Assembly: GCA_964571725.1 (NCBI GenBank)
Contig: CAZNDB010000001.1
Span: forward strand, 1 to 64,000
Origin: UBA1369 sp964571725
Lineage (GTDB): Bacteria; Patescibacteriota; Gracilibacteria; UBA1369
Direction: 5' to 3'
Length of the DNA: 64,000 bases
Part shown: positions 9,564-17,970 of the stretch, one piece after another
Layout: every line of letters starts with the position of its first letter
Numbering within the stretch: position 1 is the stretch's first letter
The notes under the pieces: model-generated
What the model was told of the DNA's origin: nothing
Seen by the model: only the letters and a program-made list of their open reading frames with translations
Database searches by the model: none
Translations under genes and position numbers: made by a program

Positions 9564-12158
9564 TTATTCATCCAGAGTTTTCTTCAATTCACTCAATTTG
9601 TTGAGGGCTTCCAGAGGAGTCAGCTGATTCAGATCCAGATTGCGCAATCTTTCCAATCCGGCATGGCTTCTGTCAGGCTTTTCTTCTCTATGAAAATCCA
9701 CGCCGGGAAATCCGAAACTCTGCTGCCCGGTACCGATCTGTTCCTGTTCCAGGTCAGCCAAAATTTCTTTGGCCCGTCCAATCACTTCCAGGGGCAGCCC
9801 CGCCAGCCTGGCCACCTCGATCCCATAACTGCGGTCCACGCCCCCCGCTCCCACTTTATACAAAAACACCAACCCCTCATCGGCCGTTTCTTCAATTTTT
9901 ACGCTGAAATTGGCAGCGCGGGGCAGGGTATCGGCCAGCTTGATCAGCTCGTGATAATGGCTGGCAAAGAGGGTTTTAGCTTTCAAACGGTCGTGAATAA
10001 ATTCCATAACTCCCCAGGCAATGCTGACTCCGTCAAAAGTGGAGGTTCCCCGGCCGATTTCATCCAGAATAATCAGACTCTTAGGCCCGGCCTGGGCCAG
10101 AATTGTCGCCGTTTCCTCCATCTCCAGCCAGAACGTGCTTTGTCCTTTAACCAGATTATCCGAGGCTCCGACTCTGGTAAATATCCTGTCCACCAGGGGA
10201 ATTTCGGCACTCTCGGCCGGCACGTACATGCCCAGATGGGCCATCAGCACGATCAACGCGGTTTGGCGCAGGAAAGTTGATTTACCGCCCATATTGGGGC
10301 CGGTAATCAGCAGCAGCCGTTGTTCATCAGTCAGAAAAGTATCATTGTCGATAAATTTGTCCTGGGAGTTCAGTTTTTCAATCACCGGATGCCTGCCCCC
10401 CACGATTTTCAGGTCAAATCCTTCACTGATTTGCGGCCGCCGGTAGCGGTTTTCCCAGCCCGCCAGGGCCAGGGAGACCAGCACGTCCAGGTAAGCCGCG
10501 GCGGCCGCACTTTCCTTAATCTCCACAGTCTTCTCCAGCACCAGCTGACGCAGTTTTTCAAAAATCCGCTGCTCGATGGCAATAATTTTTTCCTCGGCGG
10601 TCAGAACTTTTTCTTCATATTCCTTCAGTTCCGGCGTGCTGAAACGCTCCGCGTTGGCCAGGGTTTGTTTACGGGTATAATCGGCCGGAACCTGGGCCAG
10701 GTTGGTATTGCTTACTTCGATGTAATAGCCAAAAACCCGGTTATATCTTACCTTCAGCGAATTGATTCCGGTGCGGGCGATTTCCCTCGCCTGCAGGGCC
10801 TGTATATAGGATTTGCCTTCCTGGCTCAAAGCCCGCAGGTCATCCAGTTCCGCGTCATATCGGGGGGCGATTATTCCTCCTTCCTTAATGGAAAAGGGGG
10901 CTTCTTCCACCACCGCCCGGTCCAGTTCACCGATCAATTCCGGCAGCAGATTTATTTTTCCGGCGATATTGCCGAACGGGCTCCCGCCTTGACCTCCGCC
11001 CTCTTTTGCCAAAACCGTCTTCAGTTCACCGAGAGCTTTGAAAGAATCCACCAGACCGCGCAAGTCGCGCCCGTTGCCGCTGCCCAGATTCAGTCTGCCC
11101 AGCATCCTTTCGATATCCATTACCGCTTTTAAAATCAGCCTCAAATCCAGAATCAAATTCTGTTTTTGCATCAGTAAATCGATCATGCCCAGTCTTTCCT
11201 CAATCGAGGACAGGTCGGAAAGGGGCTCCACGAGGATTTTTTTGATCATTCTTCCTCCGCTGCTGGTAACCGTTTTATCCAGTACGCCCAGCAGTGACCC
11301 CTCCGTTTTCTTCTCCCGCAAATTTTCCAAAATCTCCAGGTTTCGGATGGTGACTTCATCCAACACCAGCCGCTTTTCCTGCGGTCGGCTCAAAGTTTTC
11401 AAATGTTTCAGGCTGTTTTCGCCGACCTCGGTTTTCTGCGTTGAGGCCAGAAAAGTCAAAGCCAGTCCCGCGGCCAATCTCTCAGCCTTTTTCAAGTCCT
11501 GATTACTCAGGGTAAAAGTGCCGAAATGAGTTTCCAGCGCGTTTTCCCAGTCCACGCCAGGACTTTCTTCATGCCAGAACGCGCCGGCGTACAAATTACG
11601 CAGTTTTTCAACCCGTTGTCTGACAGTAAGCTCAGGCGGATAGATGATTTCCCTTGGTTTATATTTTTGGAATTCCGCCAGCAGGGAATTTTCGTCTTTA
11701 ATAAAATCGGTATTAAATTCCCCGGTACTGATTTCCACCAGGGCCAGCCCGAAGCCGTCCTCACCGTTACCGGCAATTGCCGCCAGATAATTGGAAGTGC
11801 GATCGTCCAGGACGTTTTCGTCCAGAGTGGTTCCCGGAGTGATAATACGAATTATTTCTCTTTTGACTATACCCGGCAAAGCGGGGTCGCTCAGTTGGTC
11901 GCAAATCGCCACTTTTTTGCCGACGCGGGTCAGTTTGGCGATATAACCGGCAGCCGCGTGATAGGGCACTCCGCACATCGGCATGCGGTTATCGCCTTTG
12001 TTGCGGGCGGTCAGAACGATTCCCAGAATTTCCGAAGCTTCCAAAGCGTCCTGACCGAACATCTCGTAAAAATCACCCAGCCGGAAAAACAGTATGGCAT
12101 CGGGAGCCTTCTGTTTGATTTCATTATACTGCCGCATCATGGGGGTAAGGTCGGCCAC
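9564..12158 (-). CDS. mutS: DNA mismatch repair protein MutS
   Basis: MutS recognises mismatches and small loops. The N-terminal mismatch-binding domain holds the Phe-x-Glu motif in RLGDFYEMFGQDA at about residues 26-38. The C-terminal ATPase has Walker A GPNMGGKSTFLRQ, Walker B ILDEIGRGTSTFDG and ASHYHEL. The 864-aa length is typical of MutS1. The start used is GTG at 12158 (protein ADLTPMMRQYNEIK); an ATG six codons on, at 12140, is also possible. It heads the mutS-mutL pair, behind two very small ORFs and lexA on the same strand. Confidence 0.97.
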   Translation of the reverse strand: MADLTPMMRQYNEIKQKAPDAILFFRLGDFYEMFGQDALEASEILGIVLTARNKGDNRMPMCGVPYHAAAGYIAKLTRVGKKVAICDQLSDPALPGIVKREIIRIITPGTTLDENVLDDRTSNYLAAIAGNGEDGFGLALVEISTGEFNTDFIKDENSLLAEFQKYKPREIIYPPELTVRQRVEKLRNLYAGAFWHEESPGVDWENALETHFGTFTLSNQDLKKAERLAAGLALTFLASTQKTEVGENSLKHLKTLSRPQEKRLVLDEVTIRNLEILENLREKKTEGSLLGVLDKTVTSSGGRMIKKILVEPLSDLSSIEERLGMIDLLMQKQNLILDLRLILKAVMDIERMLGRLNLGSGNGRDLRGLVDSFKALGELKTVLAKEGGGQGGSPFGNIAGKINLLPELIGELDRAVVEEAPFSIKEGGIIAPRYDAELDDLRALSQEGKSYIQALQAREIARTGINSLKVRYNRVFGYYIEVSNTNLAQVPADYTRKQTLANAERFSTPELKEYEEKVLTAEEKIIAIEQRIFEKLRQLVLEKTVEIKESAAAAAYLDVLVSLALAGWENRYRRPQISEGFDLKIVGGRHPVIEKLNSQDKFIDNDTFLTDEQRLLLITGPNMGGKSTFLRQTALIVLMAHLGMYVPAESAEIPLVDRIFTRVGASDNLVKGQSTFWLEMEETATILAQAGPKSLIILDEIGRGTSTFDGVSIAWGVMEFIHDRLKAKTLFASHYHELIKLADTLPRAANFSVKIEETADEGLVFLYKVGAGGVDRSYGIEVARLAGLPLEVIGRAKEILADLEQEQIGTGQQSFGFPGVDFHREEKPDRSHAGLERLRNLDLNQLTPLEALNKLSELKKTLDE

Positions 12159-12250
12159 CGCTCAGGGAATTAAGTATTAGGCACCCGCATCATAGCAAAT
12201 AAGCCTGAAATTCCTATTGCCTCAGCCCCTTTTCGGTTTCAGAAAGTATG

Positions 12251-12454
12251 CTACATCCAGGAACGGTTGATATTCATCCTCTTTACGGCCAATTCCAGCT
12301 TTTGTATGCGCATTTCCCGCTCCATCTTTTCCATCAATTCGCGTGATTTTTCCAGCCCCTTGCGGAAATTGTTTGTATCAATGCGGATGATCAATTCTTT
12401 TTTGGAACGGGTTTGCAGGGAATTGATGATATTTTTGATTTGTAATGGTGTCAT
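12251..12454 (-). CDS. Small charged helical protein, unknown
   Basis: A 67-aa ORF in the 580-base space between lexA and mutS, on the same strand. The sequence is rich in Lys, Glu, Arg and Met and looks like a continuous amphipathic helix (RELMEKMEREMRIQKLELAV). No known motif or Shine-Dalgarno sequence is visible. The composition looks coding rather than random, and the position inside a possible lexA-mutS-mutL transcription unit supports it. An equal-length ORF on the opposite strand is likely its shadow. Confidence 0.45.
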   Translation of the reverse strand: MTPLQIKNIINSLQTRSKKELIIRIDTNNFRKGLEKSRELMEKMEREMRIQKLELAVKRMNINRSWM

Positions 12455-12488
12455 GTTGAAGGGGGGTTAAGAAATGGACCGGGAAAAT

Positions 12489-12650
12489 TTATCTGATGCG
12501 GGAAACTTTTCTCTGAAAAGGGGAGAAAGCGGCAGCGGAGAGTTCTTTCCTGGAGATGCTCAGACTTCTGATGCGCGTGCGTGTCTTTGGCAGCGGCATG
12601 CGGTCAAACAGTCTGGCGGAAGGAGTCTTTTTGATGATGATTGTAAACAT
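12489..12650 (-). CDS. Tiny basic ORF between lexA and the 67-aa gene
   Basis: A 53-codon frame begins at the ATG at 12650 (MFTIIIKKTPSARLF) and ends with TAA at 12489. It is very basic, with many Arg and Ser residues (RTRIRSLSISRKE). It is 88 bases after the lexA stop and 34 bases before the 67-aa ORF. There is no ribosome binding site. A competing 61-codon plus-strand ORF covers the same bases. It could encode a small peptide or be chance. Confidence 0.25.
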   Translation of the reverse strand: MFTIIIKKTPSARLFDRMPLPKTRTRIRSLSISRKELSAAAFSPFQRKVSRIR

Positions 12651-12738
12651 GGTTTTTAAAATTAAATTTTATTTTTAAGTACATTTAATAAGCTCCCGTA
12701 AAAGGCAGTTTTACCGTTCCTGATTTTAGGTAGGAGTC

Positions 12739-13359
12739 TTACCGCTTATAGTTGCGGAACAGACAGGTTACCACGCCCTGTACGCAAAGTTCGTTTTCGG
12801 GGTAGATATCTTCATATTCGGGATTCTCGGCCTGTAAAACCACTCTGCCGCCCCTGACCATATAAGTTTTAACCGTGCTTTGTCCATCAACCAGAGCTAC
12901 CACCACGTCACCCACGCGGGGATTGAGGTCCGTACAGACCACGGCAATGTCGCCCTCATGTATGCCGGCGTTGAGCATGCTGTTCCCCGTTACTTTCAGA
13001 AGAAAAGATTGTTTGCCGGGCATAACGAGGTCTTCCCCCACCGACATCCAGGTATCAATATGCTCTTCGCTGGCCACCGGATTACCGGCGGGAATGGTTC
13101 CGAGCAGGGGGAGTTTGAAGGAATTATTCTCCAGTCTTTCTTTGATATTGGAAAGCAGCTTGATGCCCCTGTGCCCTTCCTCTTTTTGAATTTTACCTTT
13201 TTCTTCCAGGGCCTTGAGCAGTTTAAGTATGCTGTTGTCGGAGCTGACTCCGAAATATTCCCGCATTTCCCTGATGGTCGGGGATCCTCCGTGCTCCATC
13301 TGATATTGTTCGATGAAGGTGAGCAAGGCTTCCTGTTTTTCCGTTAAAATATTTTCCAT
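12739..13359 (-). CDS. lexA: LexA-type SOS repressor
   Basis: LexA represses DNA damage genes and self-cleaves when RecA filaments form. Starting at the ATG at 13359 the protein is 206 aa. Residues 1-70 form the winged-helix DNA-binding domain (GGSPTIREMREYFGVSS). The cleavage site is Ala91-Gly92 in TIPAGNPVAS. The catalytic dyad is Ser127 in VTGNSM and Lys164 in STVKTYM. A longer frame begins at a TTG at 13416, but that codon lies inside the -35 element of the lexA promoter and before the predicted transcription start, so it is rejected. The promoter spacer carries a palindrome that should be the autoregulatory operator. Confidence 0.93.
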   Translation of the reverse strand: MENILTEKQEALLTFIEQYQMEHGGSPTIREMREYFGVSSDNSILKLLKALEEKGKIQKEEGHRGIKLLSNIKERLENNSFKLPLLGTIPAGNPVASEEHIDTWMSVGEDLVMPGKQSFLLKVTGNSMLNAGIHEGDIAVVCTDLNPRVGDVVVALVDGQSTVKTYMVRGGRVVLQAENPEYEDIYPENELCVQGVVTCLFRNYKR

Positions 13360-13387
13360 TTGGTTTTGTCGGGTCAATTTCAAACCA

Positions 13388-13416
13388 AGTATAGGTGAGT
13401 AAACACTCACCGTCAA
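13388..13416 (-). promoter_or_regulatory. lexA promoter with palindromic operator in the spacer
   Basis: On the minus strand TTGACG (13411-13416) and TATACT (13388-13393) stand 17 bases apart. The bases 13394-13411 read GGTGAGTGTTTACTCACC, a perfect inverted repeat with 7-base arms and a 4-base centre that fills the spacer. A repressor bound there would block RNA polymerase. The leader before the lexA ATG is only about 20 bases and has no Shine-Dalgarno sequence. That this is the LexA box is inferred from position. Confidence 0.75.
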
Positions 13417-13458
13417 TACTTTTTTATAATAATGCTAAAAAACCCTTGGGAAAGGCCT

Positions 13459-13974
13459 TTAAAAGGTCTCCAGCTTTCCCGCCCCGACCAGCAAACCAAC
13501 CGGTTTTAATAAAAAATTCCCGACAATTTTATTGTATTTATTAACAGTCTGATTATAAACCTGTTGATGTTCGGCCACGCGCCTGTCCGCCTCGGCCAGA
13601 TCTTTCTCCAGAGCCAGCAGGGCCAGATTGTTTTTCAATTCGGGTTGTTGGTGAATTGTATTGATCAACTGGCCGAAAGCGAGCCATAACCGGTCTTCCA
13701 GCGCTTTTTTCCCTGTCCCCAACTGAGTTGATTTGATGGTTTGTCCGCGCAAATCGATGATTTCCGCAAACCGTTCGGGCGGAAAAATCTGCCCGGTTTT
13801 GTCCAGAAATTGCGGTATCAGATCGGCTTTTCTGGTTATTTCAAAATACAAAAAATAGGACAGACGGGCGATTTGCGTTCGCAAATTTTTGATCAGAATG
13901 GCTACGTACACGGCTGCCGCCAGCAGCAGTATAATCAAGGCAATCAGCAGATTGGTCAAAGGTGTGGATTCCAT
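13459..13974 (-). CDS. LemA-like membrane protein
   Basis: A 171-aa protein with an N-terminal membrane helix (about residues 7-28, NLLIALIILLLAAAVYVAIL) and a helical bundle of LemA type. The motifs seen are ITRKADLIPQFL and the C-terminal EADRRVAEHQQVYNQTVNKYN, which resembles the LemA pattern of E..I...R..YN..V..YN. LemA proteins sit in the inner membrane with the N-terminus outside; their role is unclear. The ATG overlaps the stop of the upstream glycosyltransferase gene (TAATG at 13972-13976), implying coupled translation. Confidence 0.7.
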   Translation of the reverse strand: MESTPLTNLLIALIILLLAAAVYVAILIKNLRTQIARLSYFLYFEITRKADLIPQFLDKTGQIFPPERFAEIIDLRGQTIKSTQLGTGKKALEDRLWLAFGQLINTIHQQPELKNNLALLALEKDLAEADRRVAEHQQVYNQTVNKYNKIVGNFLLKPVGLLVGAGKLETF

Positions 13975-15164
13975 TATTTTAGCTGTTTTAAATAAATTTC
14001 TCCGATCTGTTTGGCCGCTTTCAGCCAGGAATATTTTTCCCTGGCCAGTTCGGCGAAATCAACGGTCTGCTTTTTTAGTGTGTGATAATTGTCGGGATAA
14101 TTATACAAATTAAGAACGCTGTCGGCAATCCGGTCATCGCCTGCGTTTAAATCCAGAAAAACCGGAACGTCACCGGCCACTTCATGGTGAACCGCCAGGT
14201 CACTGACCAAAGCCGGACAGCCCAGCGTCAGGGCTTCCAGCAGGGGAAGATTAAACCCTTCTCTGGTAGTCAGAGAAAAATAGGCCCAGGCTTGCCGGTA
14301 GAGCATTATCAGCTCACTGTTATTTAAAAATCCGGTTTTGATAATCCGGCCCTTCCAGCGGTTTTCATCCCAGGACAGCTCTTTGAAAAGATTGTTTTGG
14401 AGTACGTTCGCTCCGCCGATCACCAGCTTCAATTCACTCTCAGGAGCAATTCTCAGGGTAAAAACATCAATCAGTCTCTGCACGTTTTTTCTTTGATCAA
14501 ATCCCCCCATGTAAAACAAAAAACGGTCCTCGGCGTTCAGTCCAAGCTTTTCGAGCAGGTTATTAGTTTCACTTTCGGAAAAATCCTGGGCGTCGTTAAA
14601 TTCGCTGGCATTATAGACGACCTCCAGTTTGGCGCTGTTAAATCCGGGCAAAGCCAGAATCTCTTTTTTGGACTGATTGGAGACCGTAATCAGATAATCG
14701 GCCAGACCGGCTTTGATCAGTGTTCCCCGGTTATAAAGTCCGCTCAAAAATCCGCGTTTCCGGTACACTTTATCGGTCCAGGGAATGGTATCGTGAATGG
14801 TCATGATTACCGGCACTCCCCTGATTTTTCTATAAAGCGCGGGATAGGGCAAATGTATCAGATCGACTCTGTTTTCCCGGAAAAATTTATTCAGCTGATT
14901 CCTTTCCCAGAGGCATTTGGAAAGCCCGGCATTGATTCTTTTGAGGGTGGGGTTTTCCGGAATCAATTCGAATTTCAGGTTTTCCTGATAGCGCAAATAT
15001 TTATCGATGTCTTCGTCCAGTCTGCCCGGTACCGCAATCAGAAATTCCAGATCGGGAAACAGTCTGGCCAGCTCTGAAAAAACATTCAGACTGTATCTGC
15101 CGATACCGGTGAATTGGCGGCAGAAGAACCAGCCGTTAACCCCGATTTTAATTCTTTTTGTCAT
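13974..15164 (-). CDS. Family 4 glycosyltransferase
   Basis: A 396-aa GT-B fold glycosyltransferase of the GT4 group (mannosyl- or other hexosyltransferases acting on envelope glycans). The N-terminal glycine loop is seen in FTGIGRYSLNVFSEL. The C-terminal donor-binding motif is TREGFNLPLLEALTLGCPALVSD, the E-x7-E pattern. IGGANVLQNN lies in the middle linker. Its start overlaps the end of murG by 17 bases, and it runs into the lemA-like gene with a TAATG junction. The substrate is not predictable; the neighbourhood suggests surface glycan or teichoic-like polymer synthesis. Confidence 0.85.
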   Translation of the reverse strand: MTKRIKIGVNGWFFCRQFTGIGRYSLNVFSELARLFPDLEFLIAVPGRLDEDIDKYLRYQENLKFELIPENPTLKRINAGLSKCLWERNQLNKFFRENRVDLIHLPYPALYRKIRGVPVIMTIHDTIPWTDKVYRKRGFLSGLYNRGTLIKAGLADYLITVSNQSKKEILALPGFNSAKLEVVYNASEFNDAQDFSESETNNLLEKLGLNAEDRFLFYMGGFDQRKNVQRLIDVFTLRIAPESELKLVIGGANVLQNNLFKELSWDENRWKGRIIKTGFLNNSELIMLYRQAWAYFSLTTREGFNLPLLEALTLGCPALVSDLAVHHEVAGDVPVFLDLNAGDDRIADSVLNLYNYPDNYHTLKKQTVDFAELAREKYSWLKAAKQIGEIYLKQLK

Positions 15165-16230
15165 GATGCTCTTTCAGTCTGATAAGTACGTCCGCTATTT
15201 TTTCCGCGGCGCTGCTTTTCTGCTTTTCCGGAATATGTTCCTCTTTGGCTAAAATATTGTCAATCTCCTTTACCAAATCAAGCTTGTTCAGGTCTATTTT
15301 ATTTTCCTCCAAAACTGTCGCCAGATGGTTTCGCGCGAACGATTCGGCATTTCTGATCTGATCTCCCCGGCTTCCCTGGATCAGCGGGATCAGGATGGCG
15401 GGCAACCCCAGACAGTCGATTTCAGCCAGGGAATTGGCACCGGCGCGGCCAATAAACAGGTCGCTGATGGCATAAACATCCTTTAATTCTTCGCCCAGAT
15501 ATTCACAGGCGAAATAACCGTCCTCCGGTCCGAATTCTGTCTTTTTCAGATTGTTTTTACCGCAGACCTGGATGATTTGATAATGCTTTAAAAGCTTGCC
15601 CAGTTGTTGTGCGACTACTCCGTTCAGAAATTGCGACCCCTGGCTTCCGCCTATCACCAATATAGTCTTTTTACCTGGCTTCAGTCCCGTAAAAGCATAG
15701 CCCTTCTGTTTGTTTCCGCGCAGCAGTTCCGGTCTGACCGGATTTCCGGTTAGTATAACCCTTTGGTCTTTTGACAATTTGCGGGCGGTTTCCGGGAACG
15801 AGACGCAGATTACTTTGGCAAAGCGGGAGGCAATACGGTTGGCCAGGCCCATTTCCAGATCCGATTCATGGATTACCACCGGCCTGCGCAGCAGCCCTCC
15901 GGCCACGGCCACGGGCAGACTGACAAATCCACCCTTGCAGAAAATTACGTCGGGCCGGAAAGACCGTATAACAGCCATACTCTGAAAAACGCCGGCAATC
16001 GTCCTGAAAAAATCCGGAAAATTTTGCCAGCTGAAATAGCGGCGCAGTTTGCCGCAGCTGATTGACCTGAACTTCCAGCCGATTTTTGGAATCAGCTCGG
16101 CCTCCATGCCTTTGGCGGAGCCGATATACAGGACCTCCAGCGGTTTCACTCTGGTTTGCAACTCCTCAAGAACCGCTATATTCGGAGTAATGTGTCCGCC
16201 TGTGCCCCCTCCCGCTACTATAATTCTCAT
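15148..16230 (-). CDS. murG: UDP-GlcNAc transferase MurG (lipid II synthesis)
   Basis: MurG transfers GlcNAc onto undecaprenyl-PP-MurNAc-pentapeptide to make lipid II at the inner face of the membrane. The start at the ATG at 16230 gives 360 aa beginning MRIIVAGGGTGGHITPN, the family's first glycine loop. Other motifs are VIHESDLEMGLANRI, VIGGSQGSQFLN and ISDLFIGRAGANSLAEI. A frame 24 codons longer exists but lacks homology and lies inside the ftsW end. The ftsW 3' end overlaps murG by 65 bases, and murG overlaps the GT4 gene by 17 bases, so ftsW-murG-GT4-lemA is one tightly packed operon. Confidence 0.95.
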   Translation of the reverse strand: MRIIVAGGGTGGHITPNIAVLEELQTRVKPLEVLYIGSAKGMEAELIPKIGWKFRSISCGKLRRYFSWQNFPDFFRTIAGVFQSMAVIRSFRPDVIFCKGGFVSLPVAVAGGLLRRPVVIHESDLEMGLANRIASRFAKVICVSFPETARKLSKDQRVILTGNPVRPELLRGNKQKGYAFTGLKPGKKTILVIGGSQGSQFLNGVVAQQLGKLLKHYQIIQVCGKNNLKKTEFGPEDGYFACEYLGEELKDVYAISDLFIGRAGANSLAEIDCLGLPAILIPLIQGSRGDQIRNAESFARNHLATVLEENKIDLNKLDLVKEIDNILAKEEHIPEKQKSSAAEKIADVLIRLKEHHDKKN

Positions 16231-17398
16231 AATTGGAGTGTTTAGATAACTGCAGTAAGATTCCCGTGGCCACCAGCACTGACAGCAGGGACGATCCCCC
16301 ATAGCTGATAAAGGGCAGGGTGATGCCGGTAACGGGCATCAGGGCAATATTAACCGCGATATTGGTAAAAGCCTGAAAAACAATCCAGGAAGTCATGCCC
16401 ACCGCCGTCAGCTGGATGAAACGGTTTTCAGCGCCGCGCGCTATCAGGTAGCCTCTCCAGGCAATCAGGGTATAAGCCAGAACCAGCAGACTGATACGTA
16501 AAAAGCCCAATTCCTCGGCCGAAGCGGCAAAAATAAAGTCATCGGTGGCCTGGGGCAGCCAGTAAGATTTCTGTACGCCCTGCGTCAGGCCTTTTCCCCA
16601 AAATCCGCCGCTGCCCACGGCGATTTTGGCCTGTTCGGTCTGCCAGCAATAATCTTCCTTGCAGGTCGTGTCGCTGCCGATAAAAGCGGTCAGTCTTTCC
16701 CGCAGATGGGGCAGGCTGGAAAGCAGTACGAAGGCCGCGAAAAACACCACCAGCATGCCCAACAGAATATGGCGGATTCGGGCGCCGGCAATAAAAAACA
16801 TGGAGGTGGCAATCATGGCAATCACCAGTGAACTTCCCAGATCGGGCTGCAGCAGTATCGGTAACAATAGCGCTCCCAGGATCACGGCAAACGGCAGAAA
16901 ACCGTTCTGAAAGGACTTGATGGTGTCGCGTTTTTTTTCCATCCAGCTGGCCAGATAAAAGACCAGAAAAAGTTTGGCGAACTCGGTCGGCTGAAAGGAG
17001 GTGTTAAAAAGTATCAGCCAGGAACGGGCAAAAGTCGTGTACCGTGAGCCGATAAACAGCACCACCAGCAGGGAGATAATTGTGACAATCATCCAGAAAG
17101 GCGCGGTTTTTTTCCAGAATTTATAGCTGATTTTGGCCATGATAACCATCATCACGAAACCGATCAGCAGCCTGATCAGATGATTTCTGAACAGCAGATA
17201 GCAGTCCACTCCGGCGTCCTCGCAATTGGGGTAAAGCACGTTGGGCGCGGTCAGCTGAATTGATTTGGGCACGCCGATACTGGTGATCATGACCAGTCCG
17301 AAAACCATCAATATAATCACAATTGCCAGGAGAATAGCGTCCACCTTTTTACCGTCGCTCCTGTCCCGGTGTGTTTTTTTGGCTGCCAGCAATTTCAT
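16166..17398 (-). CDS. ftsW: Peptidoglycan polymerase FtsW/RodA family (SEDS)
   Basis: A SEDS-family lipid II polymerase with about 10 membrane helices, partner of a class B penicillin-binding protein in septal wall synthesis. Family motifs seen: FAKLFLVFYLASWM, LQPDLGSSLVI, and the C-terminal MPVTGITLPFISYGGSSLL. The start at the ATG at 17398 (MKLLAAKKTH) gives 410 aa. The open frame extends 86 codons further upstream, but that part is antisense to lspA and not protein-like. Position upstream of murG favours FtsW over RodA. The short tail (SKHSNYENYSS...) is encoded within murG. Confidence 0.92.
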   Translation of the reverse strand: MKLLAAKKTHRDRSDGKKVDAILLAIVIILMVFGLVMITSIGVPKSIQLTAPNVLYPNCEDAGVDCYLLFRNHLIRLLIGFVMMVIMAKISYKFWKKTAPFWMIVTIISLLVVLFIGSRYTTFARSWLILFNTSFQPTEFAKLFLVFYLASWMEKKRDTIKSFQNGFLPFAVILGALLLPILLQPDLGSSLVIAMIATSMFFIAGARIRHILLGMLVVFFAAFVLLSSLPHLRERLTAFIGSDTTCKEDYCWQTEQAKIAVGSGGFWGKGLTQGVQKSYWLPQATDDFIFAASAEELGFLRISLLVLAYTLIAWRGYLIARGAENRFIQLTAVGMTSWIVFQAFTNIAVNIALMPVTGITLPFISYGGSSLLSVLVATGILLQLSKHSNYENYSSGRGHRRTHYSEYSGS

Positions 17399-17464
17399 CA
17401 AAGCGGCTTTTTTAAAGCCCCCGAATAGTAACAAATGAAGCCTCCAAAAGCAATCTATCTGGCC

Positions 17465-17494
17465 TTGAAATAGTCGGTTTCTATCTGATATTTT
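17465..17494 (+). promoter_or_regulatory. Probable lspA promoter, nearly leaderless
   Basis: TTGAAA (17465-17470) and TATTTT (17489-17494) are 18 bases apart. The predicted transcription start falls at about 17501, on the second in-frame ATG of lspA, so the mRNA may be leaderless. No Shine-Dalgarno sequence is present. Confidence 0.4.
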
Positions 17495-17965
17495 ATGACC
17501 ATGCCACAATTGACGCAAAAAGCCCGTATCGCCCTCGCCTTTTCCTTCTTTATTGATGCTCTTCTGCTGGATCAGCTTTCCAAGATTTTGCTGGATGCCA
17601 ATCTCCAGGCTCCCTATTTCCTGCCCGGGAATTTCTTCGGTTTGCGGATTGAACACAATACCGGCATCGCTTTCAGCATCAGCGTGCCTTATCCCTTGCT
17701 GATTGTTTTTAATCTGCTTTTCTTCGGGGGGATTATTTATTATCTGCTCAAGACTCTCAATCTGCAGCGTTTTTCGTCCCTGTTGATAATTGCTTTGCTG
17801 GCTGCCGGAGCCATGGGAAACCTGATCGACCGGATCCGTCTCGGTTACGTAATTGATTTTATTTCCGTGGGCAGTTTTCCGGTTTTCAACTTCGCCGACA
17901 GTTTTATTACTGTCGCTATCTTCCTTCTGCTGCTATTTTATGATAAAATAAAAAGACCAAATTGA
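17495..17965 (+). CDS. lspA: Lipoprotein signal peptidase (signal peptidase II)
   Basis: LspA cleaves the signal peptide of diacylglyceryl-modified prolipoproteins. The 156-aa protein has four membrane helices. The catalytic aspartates are Asp121 in GYVIDFI and Asp135 in FNFADSF. The conserved AGAMGNLIDR and EHNTGIAF segments are present. The start may be the ATG at 17495 or at 17501 (MPQLTQK); the promoter position favours the latter. It begins a plus-strand run with two membrane-protein genes. A lipoprotein substrate candidate lies at 41643-42095. Confidence 0.95.
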   Translation: MTMPQLTQKARIALAFSFFIDALLLDQLSKILLDANLQAPYFLPGNFFGLRIEHNTGIAFSISVPYPLLIVFNLLFFGGIIYYLLKTLNLQRFSSLLIIALLAAGAMGNLIDRIRLGYVIDFISVGSFPVFNFADSFITVAIFLLLLFYDKIKRPN

Positions 17966-17970
17966 ATCCT

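Noticed and set aside
12474..12659. 61-codon plus-strand ORF next to the 53-codon ORF
   Set aside because: It has no ribosome binding site and runs against the lexA-mutS direction. The minus-strand ORFs fit better, although neither is certain.
13360..13416. Upstream TTG start for lexA (19 more residues)
   Set aside because: The TTG is part of the -35 element and lies before the predicted transcription start.
17399..17656. 86-residue N-terminal extension of FtsW
   Set aside because: It is antisense to lspA and not protein-like; the ATG at 17398 gives a normal FtsW start.
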